Source: Streptomyces anulatus
GTDB taxonomy: Bacteria > Actinomycetota > Actinomycetes > Streptomycetales > Streptomycetaceae
DNA: 64,000 bases
Assembly: GCF_014650675.1 (NCBI RefSeq)
Contig: NZ_BMVK01000001.1
Coordinates: 682,001-746,000, forward strand
Direction: 5' to 3'
The position numbers and the translations under genes were made by a program. Shown in pieces: positions 17,209-25,569 of the stretch (its first letter is position 1; each line of letters opens with the position of its first letter). The notes under the pieces were generated by a model. The model saw nothing but the letters and a program-made list of their open reading frames with translations, searched no databases and was not told the DNA's origin.

Positions 17209-17457
17209 ATGGCCGCCACGCAGGAAGAGATCGTCACCGGTCTCGCCGAGATCGTCAACGAGATCGCCGGTATCCCGGTCGAGGACGTCCAGCTGGACAA
17301 GTCCTTCACCGACGACCTGGACGTCGACTCGCTGTCCATGGTCGAGGTCGTCGTCGCCGCCGAAGAGCGCTTCGACGTCAAGATCCCCGACGAGGACGTC
17401 AAGAACCTCAAGACGGTCGGCGACGCCGCCAACTACATCCTGAAGCACCAGGGCTGA
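17209..17457 (+). CDS. acpP: Acyl carrier protein AcpP of fatty-acid synthesis
   Basis: An 82-residue acidic four-helix carrier. The 4'-phosphopantetheine attachment site is Ser41 in DVDSLSM. Length and charge are typical of primary fatty-acid synthase ACPs. It sits between fabH and fabF, as in other streptomycetes, with a clear GGAG ribosome site before the ATG. Confidence 0.97.
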   Translation: MAATQEEIVTGLAEIVNEIAGIPVEDVQLDKSFTDDLDVDSLSMVEVVVAAEERFDVKIPDEDVKNLKTVGDAANYILKHQG

Positions 17458-17533
17458 TCCCAGCCCGGCTGTGTCGCCACCCGGCGGTGGCGCCGCTGAT
17501 TCACGACCCTCTACACGTGGAGAAGATTTTCCA

Positions 17534-18796
17534 GTGAACTCGACCAATCGCACCGTGGTCGTCACCGGTATCGGCGCAACCACTCCGCTGGGTGGCGACT
17601 CCGCATCGACCTGGGAAGGTCTGATGGCCGGCCGGTCCGGCGTCAAGCCTCTCGAAGGCGAGCGCTTCGCCGATCTGCCCGTCCGGATCGCCGCCCTCGC
17701 GGCCGTCGACCCGGGCGACGTCCTTCCCCGCCCGCTGGCCCGCAAGCTGGACCGCTCGGCGCAGTTCGCGCTGATCGCGGCCCGCGAGGCCTGGGCGGAC
17801 GCGGGCTTCACCGCCAAGGCCGGCGAGGACGAGAGCATCGCGCCCGAGCGCCTCGGCTCGGTCATCGCCTCCGGCATCGGCGGCGTGATCACCCTGCTCG
17901 ACCAGTACGACGTGCTGAAGGAGAAGGGCGTACGCCGCGTCTCCCCGCACACCGTTCCCATGCTCATGCCCAACGGCCCGGCGGCCAACGTCGGCCTGGA
18001 GGTCAACGCCCAGGCCGGTGTCCACACGCCCGTCTCCGCCTGCGCCTCGGGCGCCGAGGCGATCGGGTACGCCGTCGAGATGATCCGTACCGGCCGCGCC
18101 GACGTGGTCGTCGCCGGCGGCACCGAGGCGGCGATCCACCCGCTGCCGATCGCCGCGTTCGCCAACATGATGGCGATGTCCAAGAGCAACGACGAGCCCG
18201 AGAAGGCCTCGCGTCCGTACGACACCGGCCGGGACGGCTTCGTCCTCGGCGAGGGTGCGGGCGTCGTCATCCTGGAGTCGGCCGAGCACGCCGCCGCGCG
18301 CGGCGCGAAGGTCTACTGCGAGGTGCTGGGCCAGGGCCTGTCGGCCGACGCCCACCACATCGCGCAGCCCGAGCCCACCGGGCGGGGCATCGCCGCCGCG
18401 ATGCAGAACCTGCTGGACTCCAGCGACCTCAAGCCGTCCGAGGTGGTCCACCTCAACGCGCACGCCACGTCGACGCCGCAGGGCGACCTCGCCGAGATCA
18501 AGGCGCTGCGCAAGGTGCTGGGCGACGACCTCGACCACGTCGCGATCTCCGCGACGAAGTCGATGACGGGTCATCTGCTGGGTGGCGCGGGCGGCATCGA
18601 GACCGTGGCGACGGTCCTGGCGCTGCACCACCGCATCGCTCCGCCGACCATCAACATCGACGAGCTCGACGAGGCGATCGACGCGGACATCGTGCGCGGC
18701 GAGCCTCGGGTGCTGCCCGAGGGGCCGATCGCGGCGATCAACAACTCGTTCGGATTCGGTGGGCACAACGTGGTGCTGGCGTTCCGGTCCGTGTGA
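17534..18796 (+). CDS. fabF: 3-oxoacyl-ACP synthase II FabF
   Basis: A 420-residue elongating ketosynthase. The Cys170/His310/His347 triad is seen in SACASG, HATSTPQGD and KSMTGHLLGGAG. The GTG at 17534 is chosen because the conserved VVVTGIGATTPLGGD starts about eight residues later; an in-frame upstream extension to 17471 reads through the intergenic hairpin region. Last gene of the operon; a strong hairpin follows its stop. Confidence 0.96.
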   Translation: MNSTNRTVVVTGIGATTPLGGDSASTWEGLMAGRSGVKPLEGERFADLPVRIAALAAVDPGDVLPRPLARKLDRSAQFALIAAREAWADAGFTAKAGEDESIAPERLGSVIASGIGGVITLLDQYDVLKEKGVRRVSPHTVPMLMPNGPAANVGLEVNAQAGVHTPVSACASGAEAIGYAVEMIRTGRADVVVAGGTEAAIHPLPIAAFANMMAMSKSNDEPEKASRPYDTGRDGFVLGEGAGVVILESAEHAAARGAKVYCEVLGQGLSADAHHIAQPEPTGRGIAAAMQNLLDSSDLKPSEVVHLNAHATSTPQGDLAEIKALRKVLGDDLDHVAISATKSMTGHLLGGAGGIETVATVLALHHRIAPPTINIDELDEAIDADIVRGEPRVLPEGPIAAINNSFGFGGHNVVLAFRSV

Positions 18797-18809
18797 CGCT
18801 TTGCGCAGT

Positions 18810-18844
18810 GAAGCCCGCTTCCCGGGGTCCGGGAGGCGGGCTTC
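18810..18844 (+). terminator. Terminator of the fab operon
   Basis: GAAGCCCGC starting at 18810 pairs with GCGGGCTTC ending at 18844. The stem extends inward through TCCCGG/CCGGGA with one imperfect position. It lies 13 bp after the fabF stop. Confidence 0.8.
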
Positions 18845-18854
18845 GTCGTTCTTC

Positions 18855-18900
18855 GGGGCTCTGCCCCGGACCCCGCTCCTCAATCGCCGGAGGGGCTTGA
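18855..18900. repeat. Streptomyces-type intergenic dispersed motif
   Basis: This segment has a GGGGC...GCCCC hairpin followed by CGCTCCTCAATCGCCGGAGG. I recognise the wording as a motif that recurs many times between genes in Streptomyces genomes, but I cannot count copies here; only one is in this window. Confidence 0.5.
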
Positions 18901-18916
18901 GCTTGCGCCCCGGCAG

Positions 18917-19411
18917 CTAGACGACCTGGTGCAGCCAGCGAACAGGCGCACCCTCGCCCGCGTGGCGGAAGGACTCCAGCTCGTCGTCCCACGGCTTGCC
19001 GAGGAGCGAGGCGATCTCGGTCTCCAGGTCGCTCTCGCCGCGCACCGACCGGGCCAGCGCGGCCCGCAGCCGGTCCTCGGGGACCAGGATGTCGCCGTGC
19101 ATGCCGGTGACGGCGTGGAAGATGCCGAGGCCGGGGGTGGAGCTGTAGCGCTCGCCCTCGGCGGTGGGGCACGGCTCGGCGGTCACCTCGAAGCGCAGCA
19201 GGTCCCAGCCGCGCAGGGCGGAGGCGAGCTGCGAGGCGATGCCGGCGCGGCCCTTCCAGGAGAACTCGGACCGCCAGGTGCCGGGGGCGGCCGGCTGTCT
19301 GATCCAGTCCAGCTGGACCCGCACACCGAGAACGCCCGCCACTGCCCACTCGACATGTGGGCACAGCGCGCGCGGTGCGGAGTGAACGTACAGGACTCCA
19401 CGTGTCGTCAC
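18917..19411 (-). CDS. DUF3145 protein, conserved actinobacterial
   Basis: A 164-residue cytoplasmic protein of the DUF3145 family, found across actinobacteria and, as here, directly beside the fab operon in streptomycetes. It opens with MTTRGVLYVHSAPRALCPHVEWA and contains conserved Trp residues (FSWKGR, GWDLLRFEVT, KPWDDELESFRH). GTG 19411 has GGAGG at 5 nt. Function unknown; the fixed neighbourhood hints at a link to lipid metabolism, which is only inference. Confidence 0.93.
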   Translation of the reverse strand: MTTRGVLYVHSAPRALCPHVEWAVAGVLGVRVQLDWIRQPAAPGTWRSEFSWKGRAGIASQLASALRGWDLLRFEVTAEPCPTAEGERYSSTPGLGIFHAVTGMHGDILVPEDRLRAALARSVRGESDLETEIASLLGKPWDDELESFRHAGEGAPVRWLHQVV

Positions 19412-19784
19412 CGGAACCTCCCGTGTGGGACGAGGTACGCCTTCCCCAGCGGCCTCGCGCCCGTACCGCCTTTATCCGGCCGGCTCCCGAGGTTGTCATC
19501 AGTAAACAGCATCGGGAGTTAATCTCCTGAAAAGGGACAGTATGTGACGTGACGTAATGTACCGGAGCCGCCCGTGTGTACGCGGGCGGGCGGGACGCCA
19601 CTGGTCCGACGGGGAAAAGCTACCGTGCGCCGGGGCCGTCCGTGTGACGTACCGTCGGTCTCGGGCCCCTGATTCGCCGGCTTTCACCCGGCAGGGCGCG
19701 CAGAGCCCCGACCTGGGGATCGTGTGCTTGCCGGGGGCATGTCCAGAGGCATAAGCCAAGGGTTGACCGGAGGGGATCCGACCG
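19412..19784. other. 373-bp non-coding gap with inverted repeats
   Basis: This gap separates the divergent DUF3145 and SGNH lipoprotein genes. It holds an inverted repeat CTCCCGA (19484-19490)/TCGGGAG (19512-19518) around an AT-richer 21-nt loop, and a small GGAG-TTAAT-CTCC hairpin (19515-19527). The relative AT richness at 19490-19560 suggests promoters. I see no RNA gene. Confidence 0.5.
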
Positions 19785-20714
19785 ATGCCGGAGCGTGCGA
19801 CACGCCCACGAATGCGTACCACTGCCGCCGCGCTGACGGCACTCTCGTGCGTCGGCGTCGCCGCACTGGCCGGATGCAGCTCCGACGGCGCGGAGGGCGG
19901 CGTGTCGCGGAACGCGCCCGCGGCCACGCGCGGCGCCTCGCCCTCCCCCTCCCCCACCCCGGACTGGAACCCTCGGCCCGGGTCGGTCGCGGCGGTCGGG
20001 GACTCGATCACCCGGGGCTTCGACGCGTGTTCGGTGCTGGCCGACTGTCCCGAGGTGTCGTGGGCGACCGGGTCGGACGACGCGGTGCGCAGTCTCGCGG
20101 TCCGGCTGCTCGGCCCGTCGAAGGCGGCGGACCGCAGCTGGAACCACGCGGTGTCGGGGTCCCGGATGGTGCAGTTGCCCGAGCAGATGGCGCTGGCGGC
20201 GAAGGAGCGGCCGGAGCTGGTGACGGTGATGACGGGTGCGAACGACGCGTGCCGGGACTCGGTGCGGCTGATGACGCCGGTGGCGGACTTCCGGGCGTCG
20301 TTCGAGGCGTCGATGCGGCAGTTGCGGGCCGGGGCCCCGAAGGCGCAGGTGTACGTCTCCAGCGTGCCGGACCTCAAGCGGCTCTGGTCGACGGGGCGGG
20401 TGAACGAGCTGGGCAAGAAGATCTGGCAGCTCGGGATCTGCCAGTCGATGCTGGCCGACGCGGACGATCTGGGGCCGGCGGCCGTGGCCCGGCGGGACGC
20501 GGTGCGGGAGCGGGTCGTCGCGTACAACGGGGTGCTGCGGGACGTGTGCGCGAAGGACCGGTACTGCAGGTACGACGGCGGCGCGGTGTTCGACTTCCGC
20601 TTCACCGGGACGCAGCTCAGCAAGTGGGACTGGTTCCATCCGAGCCGCGACGGCCAGGCCCGGCTGGCGGAGATCGCCTACCGCAACATCACGGACCCTC
20701 AGCCGCCCGCGTAG
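19785..20714 (+). CDS. SGNH/GDSL hydrolase, predicted lipoprotein
   Basis: A 309-residue extracytoplasmic esterase-type protein. Residues 1-28 form a signal peptide ending in the lipobox LAGC, so it should be a membrane-anchored lipoprotein, followed by a Ser/Pro linker. The SGNH blocks are present: GDSITRGF (Ser nucleophile), a Gly in HAVSGSRM, GANDAC (Asn) and DWFHPS (catalytic Asp/His). GGAGGGG lies 9 nt before the ATG. The aldose epimerase gene starts 11 bp after its stop, so the two are probably co-transcribed. Confidence 0.9.
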   Translation: MPERATRPRMRTTAAALTALSCVGVAALAGCSSDGAEGGVSRNAPAATRGASPSPSPTPDWNPRPGSVAAVGDSITRGFDACSVLADCPEVSWATGSDDAVRSLAVRLLGPSKAADRSWNHAVSGSRMVQLPEQMALAAKERPELVTVMTGANDACRDSVRLMTPVADFRASFEASMRQLRAGAPKAQVYVSSVPDLKRLWSTGRVNELGKKIWQLGICQSMLADADDLGPAAVARRDAVRERVVAYNGVLRDVCAKDRYCRYDGGAVFDFRFTGTQLSKWDWFHPSRDGQARLAEIAYRNITDPQPPA

Positions 20715-20725
20715 GGTCGGTGACC

Positions 20726-21733
20726 ATGACCACCAGCACGGGCACGGCGACGTACACGGAAGATTTCGGCGCTCTCGCGGACGGGTCGCCGGTCCGCCGG
20801 TGGACGCTGGAGCGGGACGGGGTCCGGGTGCGGGTCCTGACCTACGGCGCGATCGTGCAGTCGGTCCGGGCCCCGGGCCGGGACGGCTCCCGTGCCGCGG
20901 TGGCGCTCGGGCTGCCGGACGTCGCGGGCTACGAGAAGTTCCCGGCCCCCTACTTCGGTGCGGTGGTCGGGCGGTACGCGAACCGGATCGGGGGCGCGTC
21001 GTTCGTCCTGGACGGGCGCACGCACCGCCTGACGCCCAATGAGGGCGGCACCCATCTGCACGGCGGGGCCAGGGGCTTCGACAAGCGGGTGTGGGACGCG
21101 GTGGCGGTCCCGGACGGAGTGCGGCTGTCCCTGGTCTCGGCGGACGGGGACGAGGGGTATCCGGGGCGGCTGGACTTCTCGGTGACGTACACCCTGGAGC
21201 CCGGCGGGACGCTGCGGCTCGACTACCGGGCGGTGACGGACGCGCCGACCGTGCTGAACCCGACCAGCCATCTGTACTGGAACCTGGCGGGCGCCGACAG
21301 CGGGAGCGCGCTCGGGCAGCAGCTGCGGATCGCGGCGCGTGAGGTGACCCCGGTGGACGCGGCGTCGGTGCCGACCGGTGAGCTGCTGCCGGTGGCCGGG
21401 ACCCGGTTCGACTTCCGGGGGATGCGGGCGGTGGGCGCGGGCTATGACCAGAACTTCGTGCTGGAGGAGGGGACGGCGGCCGCGGACGCCGTCGCCGCCG
21501 AGCTGTACGACGCGGCGTCCGGGCGGGTGCTGACGGTGCGGACGACCGAGCCGGGGCTCCAGCTGTACACGGCCGACCACTTCGACGGTCAGCCGTTCGG
21601 GCCGTGTGCCGGGATCGCGCTGGAGACCCAGCATTTCCCCGACTCGCCGAACCGGCCGGAGTTCCCGTCCACGGTGCTCCGGCCGGGCGAGGAGTTCACC
21701 TCGCGCACCGAGTACGCGTTCTCGGTGCGCTGA
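20726..21733 (+). CDS. galM: Aldose 1-epimerase (mutarotase)
   Basis: A 335-residue GalM-family protein interconverting alpha and beta anomers of aldoses. Family motifs: VLTYGAIVQSV near the N-terminus, the PYFGAVVGRYANRIGGASF segment, GGTHLHGG, catalytic His in NPTSHLYWNL and catalytic Glu in GIALETQHFPDSPN. The ATG at 20726 is chosen because it lies after the upstream stop and gives the normal family length. It converges with the LysE gene. Confidence 0.92.
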   Translation: MTTSTGTATYTEDFGALADGSPVRRWTLERDGVRVRVLTYGAIVQSVRAPGRDGSRAAVALGLPDVAGYEKFPAPYFGAVVGRYANRIGGASFVLDGRTHRLTPNEGGTHLHGGARGFDKRVWDAVAVPDGVRLSLVSADGDEGYPGRLDFSVTYTLEPGGTLRLDYRAVTDAPTVLNPTSHLYWNLAGADSGSALGQQLRIAAREVTPVDAASVPTGELLPVAGTRFDFRGMRAVGAGYDQNFVLEEGTAAADAVAAELYDAASGRVLTVRTTEPGLQLYTADHFDGQPFGPCAGIALETQHFPDSPNRPEFPSTVLRPGEEFTSRTEYAFSVR

Positions 21734-21756
21734 GACCTCCTCCTTCGGCACTCCGC

Positions 21757-22365
21757 TCAGCGGGCCAGGCCCAGGGTGACGCCGAGGCCTACCAGGACCG
21801 AGCCGATCGAACGGTTCAGGGCCTTCTGGCGGCGCAGCATCGCACCGCGCAGCTTGGAGTGCGAGAAGAACAGCGCGACGAGGGCGAACCAGCCGAGGTG
21901 GGCGGCCGACATGAACAGGCCGTAGCCCGCCTGCTGCCACAGGGCGGTGTCGGGCCCGACGACCTGGGTGAAGGTCGCGACGACGAACAGCGTCGTCTTC
22001 GGGTTGAGGGCGTTGGTGAGGAAGCCGCTGCGCAGCGCCCCGAACGGGGAGAGCCCCGGCCGGTCCGTCAGGTCGACGTCGAGGTCGGCGCGGGCCAGGA
22101 AGGTGCGCACCCCGATGTAGATCAGATAGGCGGCGCCCGCCAGTTTGACCGCGGTGAACAGGGCGGTGGAGGAGGCGATGAGCAGCCCGACGCCGAGCAT
22201 CGTGTACGTGACGTGGACCAGGACGCCCGCCGCGACGCCGGTGGCCGCGAGGACGCCGGTGGTGCGCCCGTACAGATAGCTGTTGCGCACGACCATCGCG
22301 AAGTCGGCGCCCGGCGAGATGACCGCGAGGACGGTGATGGCGGCGACCGCCAGCAGTTCGGTCAT
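21757..22365 (-). CDS. LysE/RhtB-family amino-acid exporter
   Basis: A 202-residue inner-membrane protein with about six hydrophobic segments and the family motif PGADFAMVVRNSYLYGRTTGV near residues 17-40, plus the conserved TNALNPKTTLFVV. Members export amino acids or homoserine-type metabolites. The ATG at 22365 overlaps the TGA of the EI24 gene (ATGA), which decides the start over a GTG three codons earlier. The two genes form an operon. Confidence 0.9.
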   Translation of the reverse strand: MTELLAVAAITVLAVISPGADFAMVVRNSYLYGRTTGVLAATGVAAGVLVHVTYTMLGVGLLIASSTALFTAVKLAGAAYLIYIGVRTFLARADLDVDLTDRPGLSPFGALRSGFLTNALNPKTTLFVVATFTQVVGPDTALWQQAGYGLFMSAAHLGWFALVALFFSHSKLRGAMLRRQKALNRSIGSVLVGLGVTLGLAR

Positions 22366-23177
22366 GCGGACCACGCCCGGGGGGCCGGTGCGTCACCGCT
22401 GTCGGCGGTGCCGGGCCCGGGGCCCGGGTCCGGCGCCGCGTCCGGGTCCACCAGGTCGCGGGCGAGGAGGGTGGCCCCGGCGACGGCTCCCGGCATCAGG
22501 AACACCGCGACGAACGGGACGAGGAAGGCCAGGGTCAGCGGGACGCCGAAGCCGAGCACCAGCATCCGGCGTCCGCGCAGCAGGACGAGGCGGTCCTTGA
22601 GGATCATGCCCCGGCGCTGGAGGGCGACGGCGGTCAGCTCCTCGGCCAGGAAGTAGCCGGATACGCAGAAGCCGATCGCGGGGACGACGGTCTGCCCGAT
22701 GACGGGGATGAAACCGCAGGCGAAGAGGATGATCCCGTAGAGGGCGACGCGCAGCAGGATGCGCAGGGAGTCGCGCGCGGAGATCCACAGTTCCCGCCAG
22801 AGCGGCAGCCCGGACTCGGGGACGTCGCCGCCCTCGCTGCGGTCGACCTCTTCGGAGAGCGACTCGTAGAAGGGCTGGCCGACCAGGAGGGTGACGGCGG
22901 TGAAGGTGATGACCGCGAGGAACAGGCCGAAGACGAAGACGAGAGCGGTCAGCCCGGTGCGCAGGATTCCCTGCCAGGGCGAGGACCAGTCGTCGGCGAA
23001 CGGAGTCGCCCAGCCGACGAAGTCGTCGGCCCCGTAGCCGAGTCCGATCAGCGCTCCGGCGTAGACGACGAGGGTGACGAGTCCGGGCAGCAGCCCGAAT
23101 CCGAACCATCGTCCGTGTTGGGCAACCCAGCGTTGCCCCTTCATCAAGTAGCCGAAACCCGCCCCGAGATCACTCAT
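22362..23177 (-). CDS. EI24/CysZ-domain membrane protein
   Basis: A 271-residue integral membrane protein of the EI24 (CysZ-like) family: four to five hydrophobic stretches, the central polar region with LVGQPFYESLSEEVDRSEGG, and the conserved GYFLAEELTAVALQRRGM. In enterobacteria CysZ is a sulfate permease; actinobacterial relatives are uncharacterised. The C-terminus is Pro/Asp-rich and variable. It is the first gene of a pair with the LysE exporter. Confidence 0.88.
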   Translation of the reverse strand: MSDLGAGFGYLMKGQRWVAQHGRWFGFGLLPGLVTLVVYAGALIGLGYGADDFVGWATPFADDWSSPWQGILRTGLTALVFVFGLFLAVITFTAVTLLVGQPFYESLSEEVDRSEGGDVPESGLPLWRELWISARDSLRILLRVALYGIILFACGFIPVIGQTVVPAIGFCVSGYFLAEELTAVALQRRGMILKDRLVLLRGRRMLVLGFGVPLTLAFLVPFVAVFLMPGAVAGATLLARDLVDPDAAPDPGPGPGTADSGDAPAPRAWSA

Positions 23178-23210
23178 GGGCGTCAGCGTACTGGCGTGCG
23201 GAAAGCGGTA

Positions 23211-23372
23211 GGGGGGCGCCTTGGCGATCAGGCCGGATCAGGGAGCGGGGTCTGGTGCCGTACATCGCAAGGCGGAGGAGGGAGTCATGGCGGAGCCATG
23301 GCGACCGACGACAACGCCGCGAGGTGCGGCACCAGACCCCGCGAGCCCGGCCTGATCGCCAAGGCGCCCCCC
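23211..23372. repeat. Long structured palindromic element, copy A
   Basis: This is a nested inverted repeat of 162 bp. The outer arms 23211-23236 and 23347-23372 are perfectly complementary (26 bp), and second arms 23245-23260 and 23327-23342 are complementary over 16 bp. A 54-nt core (23267-23320) carries a hairpin CATGGC-GGA-GCCATG. The core is shared with copy B at 26480-26533, while the arms differ in sequence but keep their pairing. It lies between the EI24 and Ohr genes. It could be a structured RNA, a recombination or insertion unit, or a folded terminator. Confidence 0.85.
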
Positions 23373-23374
23373 TG

Positions 23375-23403
23375 GGACCGCACCCCGGAGTGGGGTGCGG
23401 TCC
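23375..23403. terminator. Hairpin downstream of ohr
   Basis: GGACCGCACCCC (23375-23386) pairs perfectly with GGGGTGCGGTCC (23392-23403) around a 5-nt loop, between repeat copy A and the Ohr gene's stop. Confidence 0.65.
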
Positions 23404-23450
23404 TCGACACGGCGCTGTGGTCAGCGGCGCTGTCGTCAGCAGCTCTGTGG

Positions 23451-23879
23451 TCAGGCGACCGAGAGCGCGACGTTGATGTTGCCGCGGGTGGCGCTCGAGT
23501 ACGGGCAGACCTGGTGGGCCTTCTCGATGAGCGCCTGCGCGGTGGCGGCGTCGACGTTCGGGATGGAGGCGCTGATCGCGACCTCCAGGCCGAAGCCGCC
23601 GGCCTCCGTCTTGCCGATCGAGACCGAGGCGGTCACGGTCGAGCCGGAGATGTCGGCCTTCTCCTGGCGGGCGACGACGCCCAGCGCGCCCTGGAAGCAG
23701 GCGCTGTAGCCGGCCGCGAAGAGCTGCTCGGGGTTGGTGCCCGCGCCGCTGCCGCCCATGGCCTTCGGCGGGTTGACGACGACGTCGAGCTGACCGTCGT
23801 CGGAGGAGACCCGCCCGTCGCGGCCGTTCTCGGCGGTGGCGACGGCGGTGTAGGCGACGTCGATCTTCTGGATGGTCAT
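23451..23879 (-). CDS. ohr: Organic hydroperoxide resistance protein (Ohr/OsmC)
   Basis: A 142-residue thiol peroxidase that reduces organic hydroperoxides. Catalytic Cys61 (GYSACFQGAL) and resolving Cys125 (HQVCPYS) are in place, with the conserved NPEQLFAAGY motif. Length is standard. It lies downstream of a leftward NADP-dependent oxidoreductase gene (gap about 100 bp). Ohr genes are often controlled by a MarR-type OhrR; a MarR gene lies 1.25 kb away beyond the oxidoreductase, so shared control is possible but unproved. Confidence 0.93.
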   Translation of the reverse strand: MTIQKIDVAYTAVATAENGRDGRVSSDDGQLDVVVNPPKAMGGSGAGTNPEQLFAAGYSACFQGALGVVARQEKADISGSTVTASVSIGKTEAGGFGLEVAISASIPNVDAATAQALIEKAHQVCPYSSATRGNINVALSVA

Positions 23880-23980
23880 GATGTGAGGATTCCTCCGGTT
23901 GGTGCGCCGCGACTCGCGCCCACGGATCGCGACGGCCTGCGGACGAGCCTAACGCGTGACCGTGACCGGCAGGGAGCGGG

Positions 23981-25000
23981 TCAGACCAGGGAAACGATCA
24001 TCTTGCCGGTGTTCTCGCCGCGCAGCAGTCCCACGAAGGCGTCGTAGCCCTGCTCGATGCCCTCGACCGTCGTCTCCCGGTACTTCAGCTCGCCCGAGGC
24101 CAGCCAGCCGGCGACCTCCTGGACGAACTGCGGCTGGAGGTCGGAGTGGTCGCTGACGAGCATGCCCTGGAGGCGCAGCCGCTTGCCGATGATCAGCGCC
24201 ATGTTGCTCGGGCCGGGGGTCGGCTCGGTCGCGTTGTACTGGGCGATCATTCCGCAGATGGTGGCGCGGCCGTGCACGTTGAACGAGGAGATCGCGGCTT
24301 CGAGGTGCTCGCCGCCGACGTTGTCGAAGTAGACGTCGATGCCGTCGGGGGCGGCTTCCCTGAGCTGGTCGCGGACGGGCCCGTTCTTGTAGTTGAACGC
24401 GGCGTCGAAGCCGTACTCCTCGACGAGGAGCTTGACCTTCTCGTCGGAACCGGCGGAGCCGATGACCCGGGAGGCGCCCTTGAGCTTCGCCATCTGGCCG
24501 ACCTGGCTGCCGACGGCGCCGGCCGCGCCGGAGACGAAGACCGCGTCGCCCTCCTTGAAGGAGGCGACGTCGAACAGGCCCGCGTAGGCGGTGAGCCCGG
24601 TCATGCCGAGCACGCCGAGGTAGGCGGAGAGCGGGGCGAGGTCGGGGTCGACCTTGACCGCGTGCTTCGCGGGCACGTCGGCGATCTCGCGCCAGCCGAG
24701 GCCGTGCAGGACGTGGTCGCCGACGGCGAAGCCCTCGGCGTTCGAGGCGATGACCTCGCCGACCGCGCCGCCGTCCATGGGGTGGTCGAGCTTGAACGGC
24801 GGGGTGTAGGACTTCACGTCGTTCATCCGGCCGCGCATGTACGGGTCGACCGAGAAGTACTTGTTGCGGACGAGGACGCGGCCCTCGGCCGGAGCGGCGA
24901 CCTCGGCCTCGCGCAGCGCGAAGTCCTCGGCCTTGGGCCAGCCGTGCGGGCGGGCGACCAGGTGCCATTCACGGCTGGACGTGGGAAGTGCTGCAGACAT
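23981..25000 (-). CDS. NADP-dependent MDR oxidoreductase (YfmJ/PTGR type)
   Basis: A 339-residue medium-chain reductase without zinc ligands. It has the NADP-binding motif GAAGAVGSQVGQ (about residues 150-161) and the family start WHLVARPHGWPKAEDFALREAEV. Members reduce alpha,beta-unsaturated aldehydes and ketones (2-alkenal or prostaglandin reductases). It is divergent from a MarR gene, with palindromes in the gap, so it is probably repressed by that MarR and induced by reactive electrophiles. Confidence 0.92.
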   Translation of the reverse strand: MSAALPTSSREWHLVARPHGWPKAEDFALREAEVAAPAEGRVLVRNKYFSVDPYMRGRMNDVKSYTPPFKLDHPMDGGAVGEVIASNAEGFAVGDHVLHGLGWREIADVPAKHAVKVDPDLAPLSAYLGVLGMTGLTAYAGLFDVASFKEGDAVFVSGAAGAVGSQVGQMAKLKGASRVIGSAGSDEKVKLLVEEYGFDAAFNYKNGPVRDQLREAAPDGIDVYFDNVGGEHLEAAISSFNVHGRATICGMIAQYNATEPTPGPSNMALIIGKRLRLQGMLVSDHSDLQPQFVQEVAGWLASGELKYRETTVEGIEQGYDAFVGLLRGENTGKMIVSLV

Positions 25001-25063
25001 GGGCTCGGGTTCTCCTCAATGTCATACGAGGGGTGCGCTTCCGCGCCCGATGGCGCGAAAAGC

Positions 25064-25110
25064 TTCATGACATGAAACAACCATGCTCCTGAATATTTCA
25101 TGATGTCAAG
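25064..25110. promoter_or_regulatory. Two MarR-type operator sites between oxidoreductase and marR
   Basis: TTCATGACATGAA at 25064-25076 is a perfect palindrome. A second related site, TTTCATGATGTCAA, lies at 25096-25109 and overlaps a minus-strand TTGACA hexamer (25109-25104) suited as the -35 of the oxidoreductase gene. The spacing and the divergent marR gene support local repression. Confidence 0.65.
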
Positions 25111-25131
25111 TAAATCGGTACGCTGTGATCC

Positions 25132-25560
25132 ATGACCACTCGCACAGACCCCCTGACCCTCGAGGTCGTCGAGCTCATCGGATCCGTCGTGGCGCGCTAC
25201 CACGAGGAGTACGACCGGGCCGCCGCCGAGCACTCCCTCACCGGGGCGCAGGCACGGGTCCTCGGGCTGCTCTCGCTGGAGCCCCTGCCGATGCGGAAGA
25301 TCGCCCTCAGGCTGAAGTGCGAGCCGTCCAACGTCACCGGGATCATCGACCGGCTGGAGACCCGCGAGCTGGTCGAACGCAGGCCCGATCCGTCCGACCG
25401 GCGGATCAAGCTGGCCGCCGCGACGGAGAAGGGCAGGCGCACCGCCCGTGAGCTGCGGGACGCGCTGGACTTCGCCCGGGAGCCGCTGGCCGGCCTCTCC
25501 GACGCCGAGCGCACGGTCCTGCGGGACCTGCTGCGCCGGATGCTGGGCGAGGCCGACTGA
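25132..25560 (+). CDS. MarR-family transcriptional regulator
   Basis: A 142-residue winged-helix regulator. The DNA-binding helices lie at about residues 50-75 (MRKIALRLKCEPSNVTGIIDRLE) and the wing DRRIKLAAATEKG follows. No conserved sensing Cys is evident in the N-terminal helices, so a ligand rather than peroxide may be sensed. It is divergent from the NADP-dependent reductase, its likely target, and its own promoter shares the same palindromes. Confidence 0.92.
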   Translation: MTTRTDPLTLEVVELIGSVVARYHEEYDRAAAEHSLTGAQARVLGLLSLEPLPMRKIALRLKCEPSNVTGIIDRLETRELVERRPDPSDRRIKLAAATEKGRRTARELRDALDFAREPLAGLSDAERTVLRDLLRRMLGEAD

Positions 25561-25569
25561 CCGCTGTAC

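Noticed and set aside
15097..18270. A 1057-codon open frame antisense to the fab operon
   Set aside because: High-GC third-position bias keeps this frame open; the composition is low-complexity and the other strand holds four certain fab genes.
23211..23372. Insertion sequence or MITE with terminal inverted repeats
   Set aside because: The outer arms differ in sequence between the two copies, unlike transposon ends, and I see no clear target-site duplication; kept as a structured repeat instead.
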